A stretch of 64,000 nucleotides of DNA from Plasmopara viticola (lineage: Eukaryota; Oomycota; Peronosporomycetes; Peronosporales; Peronosporaceae): contig MBPM02000086.1 of the NCBI GenBank assembly GCA_001695595.3, positions 234,496 to 298,495 of the forward strand, written 5' to 3'. Positions 34,398-49,044 of this stretch are shown here, in pieces; the stretch's first letter is position 1, and every line of letters starts with the position of its first letter. Both the position numbers and the translations under genes were made by a program. The notes beneath the pieces are model-generated. The model was not told where the DNA came from. It saw only the letters and a list, made by a program, of their open reading frames with translations, and made no database searches.

Positions 34398-34765
34398 AAT
34401 AGAGCCACAACAAAGTGTATATTCATTTGTTTTGTGCGCCGACGCTGTACGGCCCCAGCTACGTCTTTTCCATCCACCTAGACATGACCAGACGCAATAC
34501 AGGCACAACAAGGTGTATAATAATTATTTTGGTGCGCTGAGACGCTGTACGGCCACAGATACGTTCTTTCTTTCGGCCTAGAAATGCGCAGATGTAATAG
34601 ACCCAAAACGCAGTGTATATTCATTTATTTGGAGCGCTTAGACGCTGTATGGCCACAGATACGTCCTTTCTTTCGGCCTAGAAATGCGCAGATGCAATGG
34701 ACCCAAAACGCAGTGTATATTCATTCTTTTGAAGAGCTGAGATGCTGTACGGCCACAGGTACGTC
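34398..34765 (+). repeat. Segmental duplication within the satellite, copy 1
   Basis: About 368 bp matching 35723-36090, offset 1325 bp. It contains the aberrant monomers with CGCCGACGCTGTACGGCCCC and the double GGCCTAGAAATGCGCAGATG units. Confidence 0.8.
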
Positions 34766-35722
34766 TTTTCTATTGGTCTGGACATGCACAGACGCATGGA
34801 GCCACAACGAAGTGTATAATCATTCTGTTGGAGAGCTGAGACGTTGTATGGCAACAGATACGTCCATTCTATACCTCTCGATATGCACAGATGCAAAAGA
34901 GCCAAAACAAAGTGTATTATCATTCTGCTAGAGCACTAAGACGTTGTACGGCCACAGATACGTTCTATCTATCGCTTTAGGCATGCATAGATGCAATAGA
35001 GCCACAACGAAGTGTATAATCATTCTGATGAAGTGCTAAGACGTTGTACGGTCGAAGAAACGTCCTTTCTATCGCTATAGGCATGCATAGATGCAATGGA
35101 GCCGCAACGAAGTGTATAATCATTCTGTTGGAGCGCTAAGACATTGTACGGCCACATTTACGTTCTTTCTATCGCTTTAGGCATGCATAGATGCAATAGA
35201 GCCACAACGGAGTGAATAATCATTTTGTTGGAGCGCTGAGACGTTGTACGGCCACAGATACGTCTCTTCGATCAAGACATGCACAGATGCAATAGAGCCC
35301 CGACGAAATATATAATCATTCTGTTGGAGCGCGGAGACGTTGTACGGCCACAGAAACGTCATTTCTATCGCTCGAGACTTGGACATATGCAATAAAGCCA
35401 CAACGATATGTATAGTCATTCTGTTGGAGCGCTGAGAACTTGTGCGGCCACAGATACGTCCTTTCTATCGGTGTAGACATGCACAGATGCAATACAGCCA
35501 CGACGAAATGTATAATATTTCTGTTAGAGCGCTTAGACGTTGTACGGATAAAGATACCTCTTTTCTGCCGCTGTCAACGTGTACAGATGTAATAGAGCCA
35601 CAACGAAGTGTATGATTATTCTGTTTGCGCACTGAGATGCTGTACGGCCAAAGATACGTCCTTTCTATCCCTCTGGATATGGACAGATGCAATGAAGCCA
35701 CAAAACAGTGTATTATCGCTTT

Positions 35723-36090
35723 AATAGAGCCACAACAAAGTGTATATTCATTTGTTTTGTGCGCCGACGCTGTACGGCCCCAGCTACGTCTTTTCCATCC
35801 ACCTAGACATGACCAGACGCAATACAGGCACAACAAGGTGTATAATAATTATTTTGGTGCGCTGAGACGCTGTACGGCCACAGATACGTTCTTTCTTTCG
35901 GCCTAGAAATGCGCAGATGTAATAGACCCAAAACGCAGTGTATATTCATTTATTTGGAGCGCTTAGACGCTGTATGGCCACAGATACGTCCTTTCTTTCG
36001 GCCTAGAAATGCGCAGATGCAATGGACCCAAAACGCAGTGTATATTCATTCTTTTGAAGAGCTGAGATGCTGTACGGCCACAGGTACGTC
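35723..36090 (+). repeat. Segmental duplication within the satellite, copy 2, out of register
   Basis: Matches 34398-34765. The left junction at about 35,720 breaks the 100-bp phase: one unit stops at TATTATCGCTTT and resumes in mid-unit at AATAGAGCC. That indicates non-register joining, not simple unequal exchange. Confidence 0.75.
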
Positions 36091-39000
36091 CTTTCTTTTG
36101 TACTGGGCATGCACAGATGCAATAGAGCCACAACGAAGTGTATAATTATTCTTTTGGAGCTTTAAGACAATGTACGGCCACAAATACGTCCTTTTTATCG
36201 CTGTCGAAATGCACAGATGCAGTAGAGCCACAACGAAGTGAATTAATCTGTAGGAAGCGCTGAGACGCTGTACGGCAACATCTACGTCCTTTCTATCCTT
36301 CTGGGCATGCATAGATGCAAATGAGCCACAACAAATTGCATAATCACCCTGTTGGAGCGCTGAGACGCTCTACGGCCACAGATACGCCTTTTCTATCGCT
36401 CTAGACATGCAAAGATGCGATAGAGCCACAACGAAGTGTATAATCATTCGGTTGGAGCACTGAGACGTTGTACGGCCAAAGATGCGTCCTTTCTATCGCT
36501 CTAGACATGCACAGATGCAATGGACCACCAACGAAGTGGCCAGAGATACGTCCTTTCTATCGCTTTAGACACGAATACATGCAAAAGAGCCAGAACATAG
36601 TGTATAATCCTCCTGCTGGAGCGCTTAGACGTTGTACGGCCAAAGATACGTCCTTTCTATCGCTCTAGACATGCACAGATGCAATGGAGCACCAACGAAG
36701 TGTTTATTCATTCTGTTGGAGCGCAGAGACGATGTGCGGCCAAAGATACGTCCTTTCGGTCGCTGTAGTCATGCACAGATGCAATGGAGAACCAACGAAG
36801 TGTATAATCATTCTGTTGAAGCGCTAAGACGTTGTACGGCCACAAATAAGTCCTTTTTTTCGCTCTAAGCATGCACAGATGCAAAAGAGCAACAACGAAG
36901 TGTATAATCACTCTGTTGGAGCGCTGAGACGTTGTACGGCCACAGATACGTCCTTTTTATTGCTGTAGACATGCACAGATGCAATAGACCCACGACGAAG
37001 TGTATAAGCATTCTATTGGAGCGCTGAGAGGATGTACGGCCACAGATACGTCCTTACTATCGCTCTAGTAATGCACAGATGCAAAAAGGACACAACGAAG
37101 TGTATAAACATTCTGTTGGAACGCTGAGACGTTAGACGGCCAAAGGTATGTCCTATCTATCGCTCTAGACATGCACACATGCAATAGAGTCACAACAGAG
37201 TGTAAAATCATTCTGTTGGAGGGCTGAGACGTTGTACGTTCAAAGATACGTCCTTTCTATCACTCTAAAAGCGCAGAGATGCAATAGAGCCACAACGAAG
37301 TGTATCATCCTTCTGTTGGAGCGCTAAGACGTTGTACGGCCAATGATACGCTTTTTTTATCGCTCTAGGCAAGCACAGGTGCAATGGACCCCCAACTAAG
37401 TGTATAAACATTCTGTTATAGCGCTGAGACGTTGTGCGGCCACAGATACGTCCTCTCTATCGCTTTAGACATGCGAACATGCAATAGAGACAGAATAAAG
37501 TGTATAAATATTCTGCTGGAGCATTAGGACGTTGTGCGGCCACAGATACGTCCTTTCTATCGCTCCAGACATGCACAGATGCATTGAAGCCTCAACGAAG
37601 TGTATCATCATTCTGTTGGAGCGCTGAGACGTTGTGCGGCCAAAGATACGTCCTTTCTATCGCTTTAGCCATGCACAGATGCAATAGAGCCCCAACGAAG
37701 TGTATAATCATTCTGTTGGAGCGCTTAGACGTTGTGCGGCCACAGATACGTCCTTTGTATCGCTCTAGACATGTACAGATGCAATGGAGGCCCAATGAAG
37801 TGTATACGCATTCTGTTGGAGCGCTGAGACGTTGTGCGGCCAAAGATACGTCCTTTCTATCGCTCTAGACATGCATAGATGCAATGGAGCCACAACAGAG
37901 TGTATAAACATTCTGTTGGAACGCTGAGACGTTGTACGGCCAAAGATACGTCCTTCCTATCGCTTTAGAAATGCACAGATGGAATAGAGCCACAACAAAG
38001 TGTGTACTCGTTCTGCCGGAGCACTAAGACGTTGTACGGCCAAAGACACGTCCTTTCTATCGCTCTAGACATGCACACACGCAATAGAGCAGCAACAGAG
38101 TGTATAATCATTCTGCTGGAGCATTAAGACGTTGTACGGCCACAGATACGTCCTTTCTATCGCTCTAGACATGTACAGATATAATAGAGCAACAACGAAG
38201 TGTATAATCATTCTGTTGGAGCGCTGAGACGTTGAGCGGCCACACCTTTCTATCGCTCCAGACATGCACACACGCAATAGAGCAACAACAGAGTGTATAA
38301 TCATTCTGTTTAAAGGCTGAGACGTTGTGCGTCTAAATATACGTCCTTTCTATGGCTCTAAAAGCGCAGAGATGCAATAGAGCCACAACGAAGTGTATCA
38401 TCATTCTGCTGGAGCATTAAGACGTTGTACGGCCACAGATACGTCCTTTCTATCGCTCTAGACATGCACAGCTGCAATAGAGCCCCAAAAAGGTATAAAA
38501 TCATTCTGGTGAAGCGCTGAGACGTTGTACGGACACATATACGTCCTTTCTATCGCTCTAGACATGTAGACATGCAATAGATCCACAACGAAGTGTTATT
38601 TCATTCTAATAGAATGCTGAGACGTTGTGCGGCCAAAGATATTCCTTTCCATCGCTCTAGACATGCACCGATGCGATAGAGCCCCAACAAAGTGTATAAT
38701 CATTCTGTTGGAGCGCTGAGACGTTGTGCGGCCAAAGATACGTCCTTTGTATCGCTCTAGACATGCACAGATAGAATAGAGCCACAACAAAGTGTATACT
38801 CATTCTGTCGGAGCACTACAACTTTGTACGGCCACAGATACGTCTTTTGTATCGCTTTAGAAATGCACAGATGGAATAGAGCCACAACAAAGTGTGTACT
38901 CGTTCTGCCGGAGCACTAAGACGTTGTACGGCCACAGATACGTCCTTTCTATCGCCCTAGACATGCACACATGCAATAGAGCCACAACGAAGTGCATTAA

Positions 39001-42000
39001 CATTCTGTTGAAGAGCTGAGACGTTGTACGGCCAGGGATACGTCCTTTCTATCGCTCTAGACATGCACAGATGCAATAGAGGCACAACGAAGTGTGTTAT
39101 CATTCTGTTGGGGCGCTAAGACGTTTTACGGCCAAAGATACGTCCTTTATCGGTTAAGGCATGCACAGATGCAATATAGCCCCGACGAAGTATATAAACA
39201 TTCCGTTGGAGCGCGGAGACGTTGTGCGGCCAAAGAATCGTCTTTTGTATCGCTCGAGACATGCACAGATGCAATGGAGCCTCAAGAAGTGTATCATCAT
39301 TATGTTGGAGCGCTGAGACGTTGTGCGGCCAAAGATATGTCCTTTCTATCGCTCTAGACATGCACAGATGCAATAGAGCCACATCGAAGTGTATAAAGAT
39401 TCTGTTGGAACGCTGAGACTTTGTGCGGCCAAAGATACGTCCTTTCTATCGCTCTAGACATGCACAGATGCAATAGAGCCACAACGAAGTGTATAAACAT
39501 TCTGTTGGAACGCTGAGACGTTGTGCGGCCAAAGATACGTCCTTTCTATCGCTCTAGACATGCACAGATGCAATAGAGCCACAACGAAGTGTATAAACAT
39601 TCTGTTAGACGGCTGAGACGTTGTGCGTACACAGATACGCCCTTTCTATCGCTCTAGACATGCACACATGCAATAGAGCCACAATAGAGTGTATATTCAT
39701 TCTTTTGGAGGGCTGAGACGTTTTGTGGCCAAAGATACGTCCATTTTTATCGCTTCAGACATGCACAGATGCAATAGAGCGATAAGAAGTGTATCATCCT
39801 TCGGTTGGAGCGCTAAGACGTTGTACGGCCAAGGATACGTCCTATTATCGCTTTAGGCATGAACAGATGCATTGGAGCCTCAACGAATAGAATTATCATT
39901 ATTTTGGAGCGCTAGGACGTTGGACGGCCATAGATACGTCCTTTCTATCGCTCTTGGCATGATCAGATGCAATAGAGCCTCAACGAATAGTATAATTATT
40001 ATTTTGGAGCGCTAAGACGTTGGACGGCCAAAGATACGTCCTTTCTATCGCTCTAGACATGCACGGATGCAAAAGAAACACAACAACGTGTATAATTATT
40101 CTGTTGGAGCACTGAGACGTTCTACGGCCAAAGATACGACCTTTCTATCGCTCTAGACATGAACAGATGCAATAGAGCCACAACGAAGTGTATAAACATT
40201 CTACTGGAGTGCTAAGACGTTGTACGGCCAAAGATACGTCCTTTCTATCGCTCCAGACATGCACAGATGCAATGGAGCCACAACGAAGTGTATAATTTTT
40301 CTGCTGGAGCATTAAGACGCTGTACGGCCACAGATACGTCCTTTCTATCGCTCTAGACATGCACAGATGCAATAGAGCCCCAACGAAGTGTATAATCATT
40401 ATGTTGGATCGCTGAGACGTTGTGCAGCCACAGATACGTCCTTTCTATCGCTCGAGACCTGCACAGATGCAATAGAGCCCCAACGAAGTGTATAATCATT
40501 ATGTTGGAGCGCTGAGACGTTGTGTGGCTACAGATACGTTCTTTTTATCGCTCTAGACTTGCACACATGCAAAAGAGCCTAAATAAGGTGTATCTACATT
40601 CTGTTGGAGGGTTGAGACGTTGTACGGCCACAAATACGTCCTTTCTATCGCTCTAGACATGCACAGATGCAAAAGAGCCACAACGAAGTTTATAATCATT
40701 ATGTTGGGGCGCGAAGACGTTATACGGCCAAACATACGTCCTTTCTATCGCTCAAGACATGCACACATGCAATAGAGCCACAACGAAGTGTATAGTCCTT
40801 CTGGTGGAGTGCTTAGACGGTGGACGGACAAATATTCATCACTTCTATCGATTAAGGCATGCATAGATGCATTAGAGCCACAATGAAGTGTATAATCATT
40901 CTATTGGAACGCTGAGAAGTTGTGCGGCCAAAGATACGTCGTTTCTATCGCTCTAGACATGCACAGATGGAATAGAGCAACAACAAAGTATAATCATTCT
41001 GGTGGAGGGCTGAGACGTTGTGTGGCCACAAATACGTTCTTTCTATCGCTCTAGACCTGCACACATGCAATAGAGTCACAAAAGAGTGTATAATCATTCT
41101 ATTAGAACGCTAAAACGTTGTACGGTCAAAGATTCGTTCGTTCTATCGCTTTAGGCATGCATAGATGCAATAGAGCCACAACGCAGATTATAATTATTCT
41201 GTTGGAGGGCTGAGACGTTGTACGGCCAAAGATACGTCCTTTCTATCGCTCTAGACATGCAAAGATGCAATAGAGCCAGAACGAAGTGTATAATAAGTCT
41301 GTTGGAACACTGGGACGTTGTACGGCCACAGATACGTCCTTTCTATCGCTCCAGACTTGCACAGATGCGATAGAGCCACAATAGAGTGTATAATAATTCT
41401 CTGTTAGAGCACTGAGACGTTGTGCGTACAAAGATACGCCATTTCCATCGCTCTTAACATGCACAGATGCAATAGAGCCACAACGAAGTGCATAATCATT
41501 CTGGTAGAGGGCTGAGACATTTTGTGGCCACAGATACGTTCTTTCTATCGCTCAAGACCTGCACACATGCAATAGAGCCACAAAAGAGTGTATAAACATT
41601 CTGTTGGAGCGCTGAGACGTTGTGCGGCCAAAGATACGTTCTTTGTATCGCTCGAGACATGCACAGATGCAATAGCGCCCGAACGAAGTGCATTAACATT
41701 CTGTTGAAGAGCTGAGACGTTGTACGGCCACAAACACGTCCTTCCTATCGCTCATGACATGCACACATGCAAAAGAGCCACAACAGAGTGTATAATCTTC
41801 TGTTGGAAGGCTGAGACGCTGTGCGTCCAAAGATACGTCCTTTCAATCGCTCTAACATGCACAGATGCAATAGAGCCACAACGAAGTGTATAATCATTCT
41901 GGTGGAGTGCTGAGACCTTGTGCATACAAAGATACGCCCTTTCTATCGCTCTAGGCATGCACAGTACAATAGAGCCACAACGAAGTATATAATCATTCTG

Positions 42001-42300
42001 CTGGAGTGCTAAGACGTTGTACGGCCACAGATACGTCCTTTCTATCGCTCTAGACATGCACAGATGGAATAGAGCAACAACAAAGTATAATCATTCTGGT
42101 GGAGGGCTGAGACGTTGTGTGGCCACAAATACGTTCTTTCTATCGCTCTAGACCTGCACACATGCAATAGAGTCACAAAAGAGTGTATAATCATTCTATT
42201 AGAACGCTAAAACGTTGTACGGTCAAAGATTCGTTCGTTCTATCGCTTTAGGCATGCATAGATGCAATAGAGCCACAACGAAGTGTATAAACATTCTGTT

Positions 42301-45240
42301 GGACGGTTGAGACGTTGTGAGGCCACAGATACGTTCTTTCTATAGCTCTAGTCCTGCACACATGCAATAGAGCCACAATAGAGTGTATAAACAATCTGTT
42401 GGAACGCTGAGACATAGTGCGGCAAAAAATACGTTCTTTCTATCGCTCTAGACATGCACAGATGCAATAGAGCTCCAACGAAGTGTATAAACATTCTGTT
42501 GGAGCGCTGAGTCATTGAGCCGCCACAGATACGTCCTTTCTATCGCTCTTGACATGAAGACATGCAATAGAGCCACAACAGTGTGTAAAAACATTCCGTT
42601 GGAGGGCTAAGACGTTGTGCGTACAAAGATACGCCCTTTCGATCGCTCTTAACATGCACAGATGCAATAGAGCCACAACGAAGTGTATAATCATTCTGGT
42701 GGAGGGCTGAGACGTTGTGTGGCCACCGATACGTCCTTTATATCCCTCTAGACCTGCACACAAGCAATAGAGCCATAACAGAGTGTATAAACATTCTGTT
42801 GGAACGCTGAGACATAGCGCGGCCAAAGATACGTTCTTTCTATCGCTCTAGACATGCACAGATGCAAGAAATCCCGACGAAGTGTATAAACATTGTGTTG
42901 GAGCGCGGAGACGTTGAGCGGCCACAGATACGTCCTTTCTATCGCTCTAGATATGCACACATGCAATAGAGCCACAACAGATTGTATAAACATTCTGTTG
43001 GAGGGCTGAGTCGTTGTTCGTACAAAGATACGCCCTTTCGATCGCATTTAACATGCACAGATGCAAAAGAGCCACAACGAAGTGTATAATCATTCTGGTG
43101 GAGTGCTAAGACGTTGTGTGGCCACAGAGACGTTCTTTCTATCGCTCTAGACCTGCACACATGCAATAAAGCCCCAACAAAGTGTATAAACATTCTGTTG
43201 GAAGCTGAGACGTTGTGCGGCCAAAGATACGTTCTTTGTATCGCTCTAGACATGCACAGATGGAATAGAGCCACAACAAAGTGTATACTCATTCTGCCGG
43301 AGCACCAAGACGTTGTACGGCCACAGATACGTCCTTTCTATCGCTCTAGACATGCACAGCTGGAATTGAGCAACAACAACGTATATAATCATTCTGGTGG
43401 AGGGCTGAGACGTTGTGCGGCCACAGATACGTTCTTTCTATCGCTCTAGACCTGCACACATTCAATAGAGCCCCAACGAAGTGTATAAACATTCTGTTGG
43501 AACGCAGAGACGTTGTGCGGCCAAAGATACGTCCTTTCTATCGCTCTAGACATGCACAGATGCAATAGAGCCACAACGAAGTGTATAAACATTCTGTTGG
43601 ACGGCTGAGACGTTGTGTGGCCACAGATACGTTCTTTCTATCGCTCTAGACCTGCACACATGCAATAGAGCCACAATAGAGTGTATAAACAATCTGTTGG
43701 AACGCTGAGACATAGTGCGGCCAAAGATACGTTCTTTCTATCGCTCTAGACATGCACAGATGCAATAGAGCTCCAACGAAGTGTATAAACATTCTGTTGG
43801 AGCGCTGAGACATTGGGCCGCCACAGATACGTCCTTTCTATTGCTCTTGACATGAAGACATGCAATAGAGCCACAACAGTATTCTGTTGGAGGGCTGAGG
43901 CGTTGTGCGTACAAAGATACGCCCTTTCGATCGCTCTTAACATGCACAGATGCAATAGAGCCACAACGAAGTGTATAATCATTCTGGTGGAGGGCTGAGA
44001 CGTTGTGTGGCCACCGATACGTCCTTTATATCCCTCTAGACCTGCACACAAGCAATAGAGCCATAAGAGAGTGTATAAACATTCTGTTGGAACGCTGAGA
44101 CATAGCGCGGCCAAAGATACGTTCTTTCTATCGCTCTAGACATGCACAGATGCAAGAAAGACCCGACGAAGTGTATAAACATTGTGTTGGAGCGCGGAGA
44201 CGTTGAGCGGCCACAGATACGTCCTTTCTATCGCTCTAGATATGCACACATGCAATAGAGCCACAACAGATTGTATAAACATTCTGTTGGAGGGCTGAGT
44301 CGTTGTTCGTACAAAGATACGCCCTTTCGATCGCATTTAACATGCACAGATGCAAAAGAGCCACAACGAAGTGTATAATCATTCTGGTGGAGTGCTAAGA
44401 CGTTGTGTGGCCACAAAGACGTTCTTTCTATCGCTCTAGACCTGCACACATGCAATAAAGCCCCAACAAAGTGTATAAACATTCTGTTGGAAGCTGAGAC
44501 GTTGTGCGGCCAAAGATACGTTCTTTGTATCGCTCTAGACATGCACAAATGGAATAGAGCTACAACAAAGTGTATACTCATTCTGCCGGAGCACCAAGAC
44601 GTTGTACGGCCACAGATACGTCCTTTCTATCGCTCTAGACATGCACAGATGGAATTGAGCAACAACGAAGTATATAATCATTCTGGTGGAGGGCTGAGAC
44701 GTTGTGTGGCCACAGATACGTTCTTTCTTTCGCTCTAGACCTGCACAGATGCAATAGAGCCCCAACGAAGTGTATAAACATTCTGTTGGAACGCTGAGAC
44801 GTTGTGCGGCCAAAGATACGTCCTTTCTATCGCTCTAGACATGCACAGATGCAATAGAGCCACAACGAAGTGTATAAACATTCTGTTGGACGGCTGAGAC
44901 GTTGTGTGGCCACAGATACGTTCTTTCTATCGCTCTAGACCTGCACACATGCAATAGACCCACGACGAAGTGTATAAACAATCTGTTGGAACGCTGAGAC
45001 ATAGTGCGGCCAAAGATACGTTCTTTCTATCGCTCTAGACATGCACAGATGCAATAGAGCTCCAACGAAGTGTATAAACATTCTGTTGGAGCTCTGAGAC
45101 ATTGGGCCGCCACAGATACGTCCTTTCTATCGCTCTTGACATGAAGACATGCAATAGAGCCACAACAGTATTCTGTTGGAGGGCTGAGACGTTGTGCGTA
45201 CAAAGATACGCCCTTTCGATCGCTCTTAACATGCACAGAT
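42301..45240 (+). repeat. Higher-order repeat, 13 monomers (about 1.29 kb), two and a part copies
   Basis: Anchor GGACGG(C/T)TGAG falls at 42301, 43599 and 44888, giving periods of 1298 and 1289 bp. The second and third copies share a deletion of about 10 bp (ACAACAGTATTCTGTTGG near 43879 and 45163) absent from the first. So the second gave rise to the third or vice versa. Confidence 0.85.
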
Positions 45241-48200
45241 GCAATAGAGCCACGACGAAGTGTATAAGCATTCTATTGGAGCGCTGAGACGATGTACGGC
45301 CACAGATACGTCCTTACTATCGCTCTAGTAATGCACATATGCAATAGAGACACAACGAAGTGTATAAACATTCTGTTGGAACGCTGAGACGTTAGACGGC
45401 CAAAGATACGTCCTATCTATCGCTCTAGACATTCAAAGATGCAATAGAGCCCCAACGAAGTGTATAAACATCCTATTGGATCGCTGATACATTGTGCGGC
45501 CACAGATACGTCCTTTCTATCGCTCTAGACATGCGCACATGCAATAGAGCCGCATCAGAGTGTATAAACATTCTGTTGGAGGGCTGAGACGTTGTGCGTA
45601 CAAAGATACGCCCTTTCTTTCGCTCTTAACATGCACAGATGCAAAAGAGCCACAAAAGAGTGTATAAACATTTTGTTGGAGCGCTGAGACGTTGTGCGGC
45701 CAAAGGAACGACTTTTTATCGCTTTAGGCATGCATAGATGAAATAGAGCCACAACAGAGTGTACAATCTTTCTGCTGGAGCAATAAGACGTTGTACAGCC
45801 ACAGATACGTCCTTTCTCTCACTCTAGACATGCACAGATGCAATAGAGCCTCAACGAAGTGTATAATCATTCTGTTGGAGCGCTGAGACGTTGTGCGGCC
45901 AAAGATACGTCCTTTCTATCGCTCTAGACATGCACACATGCAATGAGTCACAACAAAGTGTATAATCATTCTGGTGGAGGGCTGAGACGTTGTTTGGCCA
46001 CAGATACGTTCTTTCTATCGCACTAGACCTGCACACATGCAATAGAGCCACAACGAAGTGTATAAACATTCTGTTGGAACGCTGAGACGTTGTGCGGCCA
46101 AAGATACGTCCTTTCTATCCCTCTAGACATGCAAAGATGCAATAGAGCCACAACGAAGTGTATAAACATTCTGTTGGACGGCTGAGACGTTGTGTGGCCA
46201 CAGATACGTTCTTTCTATAGCTCTTAACATGCACAGATGCAATAGAGCCACAACGAAGTGTATAAACATTCTGTTGGATCGCTGAGACGTTGTGCGGCCC
46301 AAGTTACGTCCTTTCTATTGCTCTAGACATGCACACATGCAATAGAGCCACAACAAAGTGTATAATCATTCTGGTGGAGGTCTGAGACGTTGTTTGGCCA
46401 CAGATACGTTCTTTCTATCGCTCTAGATCTGCACACATGCAATAGAGCCACAAAAGAGTGTATAATCATTCTATTAGAACGCTGAGACTTTGTACGGCCA
46501 AAGATTCGCCCTTTCTATCGCTTTAGGCATGCATAGATGAAAAAGAGCCACAACGAAGTGTATAATAATTCTGTTGGAGGGCTGAGACATTGTACGACCA
46601 AAAATATGTCCATTCTGTCGCCATTGCCATTCAAAGATGTAACAGAGCCACATCGAAGTGTTCAATCGTTCTGTTGGAGCGCTGAGACGTTCATGGCCAC
46701 AGATACGTCCTTTCTATCGCTCTAGACATGCAAAGATGCAATAGAGCCCTAACGAAGTGTATAAGCATTCTGTTGGAGCGCTGAGACGTTGTGCGTACAA
46801 AGATACGTTCTTTCTATCGCTCTAGACATGCACACATGCAATAGAGCCCCAACGAAGTGTATAATCAATATGTTGGAGCGCTGAGATGTTGTTTGGCCAC
46901 AGATACGTTCTTTCTATCGCTCTAGACCTGCACACATGCAATAGAGCCACAAAAGAGTGTATAATTATTCTATTAGAACGCTGAGACGTTGTACGGCCAA
47001 AGATTCGTCCTTTCTATCGCTTTAGGCATGCACAGATGCAATAGAGCCGCAACAGAGTGGATAAACATTCTGTTGGAGGGCTGGGACGTTGTGCGTACAA
47101 AGATACGCCCTTTGTATCGCTCTTAACATGCACAGATGCAATAGAGCCCCAACGAAGTGTATAAACATTCTGTTGGAGCGCTGAAACGTTGTACGGCCAC
47201 AGATACGTCCTTCCTATCGCTCTAGACATGCACACATGCAATAGAGCCACAACGAAGTGTATAATTATTCTGTTGGAGCGCTAAGACGCTGTACGACCAC
47301 ATATACGATCTTTCTATCGCTCTTAACATGCACAGATGCAATTTAGCCTAAACGAAGTATAAAATCATTCTGCTGGAGTGACAAGACGTTGTGCGGCCAC
47401 AGATATGTCCTTTCTATCGCTCAAGACCTTCACACATGCAATAGAGCCCCAACGAAGTGTATTAACATCCTGTTGAAGGGCGGAGACGTTGTGCGGCCAA
47501 AGATACGTTTTTTCTATCGCTCTAGACATGCACAGATGAAATAGAGCCACAACGAAGTGTATAATAATTCTGTTGGAGGGCTGAGACGTTGTACGACCAA
47601 AAATACGTCCATTCAATCGCCATAGACATTCAAAGATGTAACAGAGCCACATCGAAGTGTTCAATCATTCTGTTGGAGCGCTGAGACGCTGTACGGCCAC
47701 AGATACGTTCTTTTTATCGCTCGAGACATGCACAGATTCAATAGAGCCCTGACGAATTCTATAAGCATTCTATTGGAGCGCTGAGACGTTGTATGGCCAC
47801 AGATACGTCCTTTCATTCGCTTTAGACAAGCACAGATGCGATAGAGCCACAACGAAGTGTATAATTATTCTGTTGGAGCGCTGAGACGTTGTACGGCCAC
47901 AGATGCGCCCTTTCTATCGCTCTAGACATGCACAGATGCAATAGAGCAACAACAGTGTATAATTATTTTGTTGGAGCGCTGAGACGTTGTATGGCCACAG
48001 ATACGTCCTTATTTTCGCTCTAGACATGCACAGATGGAAAAGGGCTCCAACGAAGTGTTTAATCATTCTGTTGGAGCGCTGAGACAATCATTCTGTTGGA
48101 GCGCTGAGACGTTGTACGGCTACAGATACGTCCTTTCTATCGCTCTAGACATGCACAGATGCGATAAAGACACAACGAAGTGTATAGTACTTCTGTTGGA

Positions 48201-49044
48201 GCGCTGAGACGATGTATGGCCACAGATACGTCCTTTCTATCGCTCTTGACATGAACAGATGCGATAGAGCCACAACAAAGTGTATCATCATTATGTTGGA
48301 GCGCTGAGACGTTGTATGGCCACAGATACGTCCTTTCTTTCGCTCTAGACATGCACAGATGCAATAGGGCTCCAACGAAGTGATTAATCATTCTGTTGGA
48401 ACGCTGAGACGTTGTACGGCCAAAGATACGTCCTTTCTATCGCTCTAGACATGCACAGATGCAATAGAGCCCCAACGAAGTGAAAAATCATTCTGTTGGA
48501 GCGCTGAGACGCCGTACGGCCACAGATACGTCCTTTCTATCGCTCTAGACATGCACAGATGCGATAGAGCCACAACGAAGTGTATAATATTTCTTTTGGA
48601 GCGCTGAGACGTTGTACGGCCACAGATACGTCCTTTCTATAGCTCTAGACATGCACAGATGCAAAAGAGCCCCAACGAAGTGTAAAATCATTCCTTATGT
48701 ATCGCTGAGACGTTGTACAGCCACAGAGACGTCCTTTCTATCGCTCTAGACATGCACAGATGCGATAGAGCTCCAACGAAGTGTATAATAATTGTGTTCG
48801 AGCGCTAAGACAATGTACGGTCACATATACGTCCTTTCAATCGCTGTAGACATGCACAGATGCAAAAGAGCTCCAACGGAGTGTAAAATCATTCTGTTGT
48901 AGCACTGAGACGTTGTACGGCCACAGATGCGTCTTTTGTATCGCTCTAGACATGCACAGATGGATTAGAGCCACATCGAAGTGTAAAATCCTTCTGTTGG
49001 AGCGCTGAGACGTTGTACGGCCACATATACGTCCTTTCTTTCGC

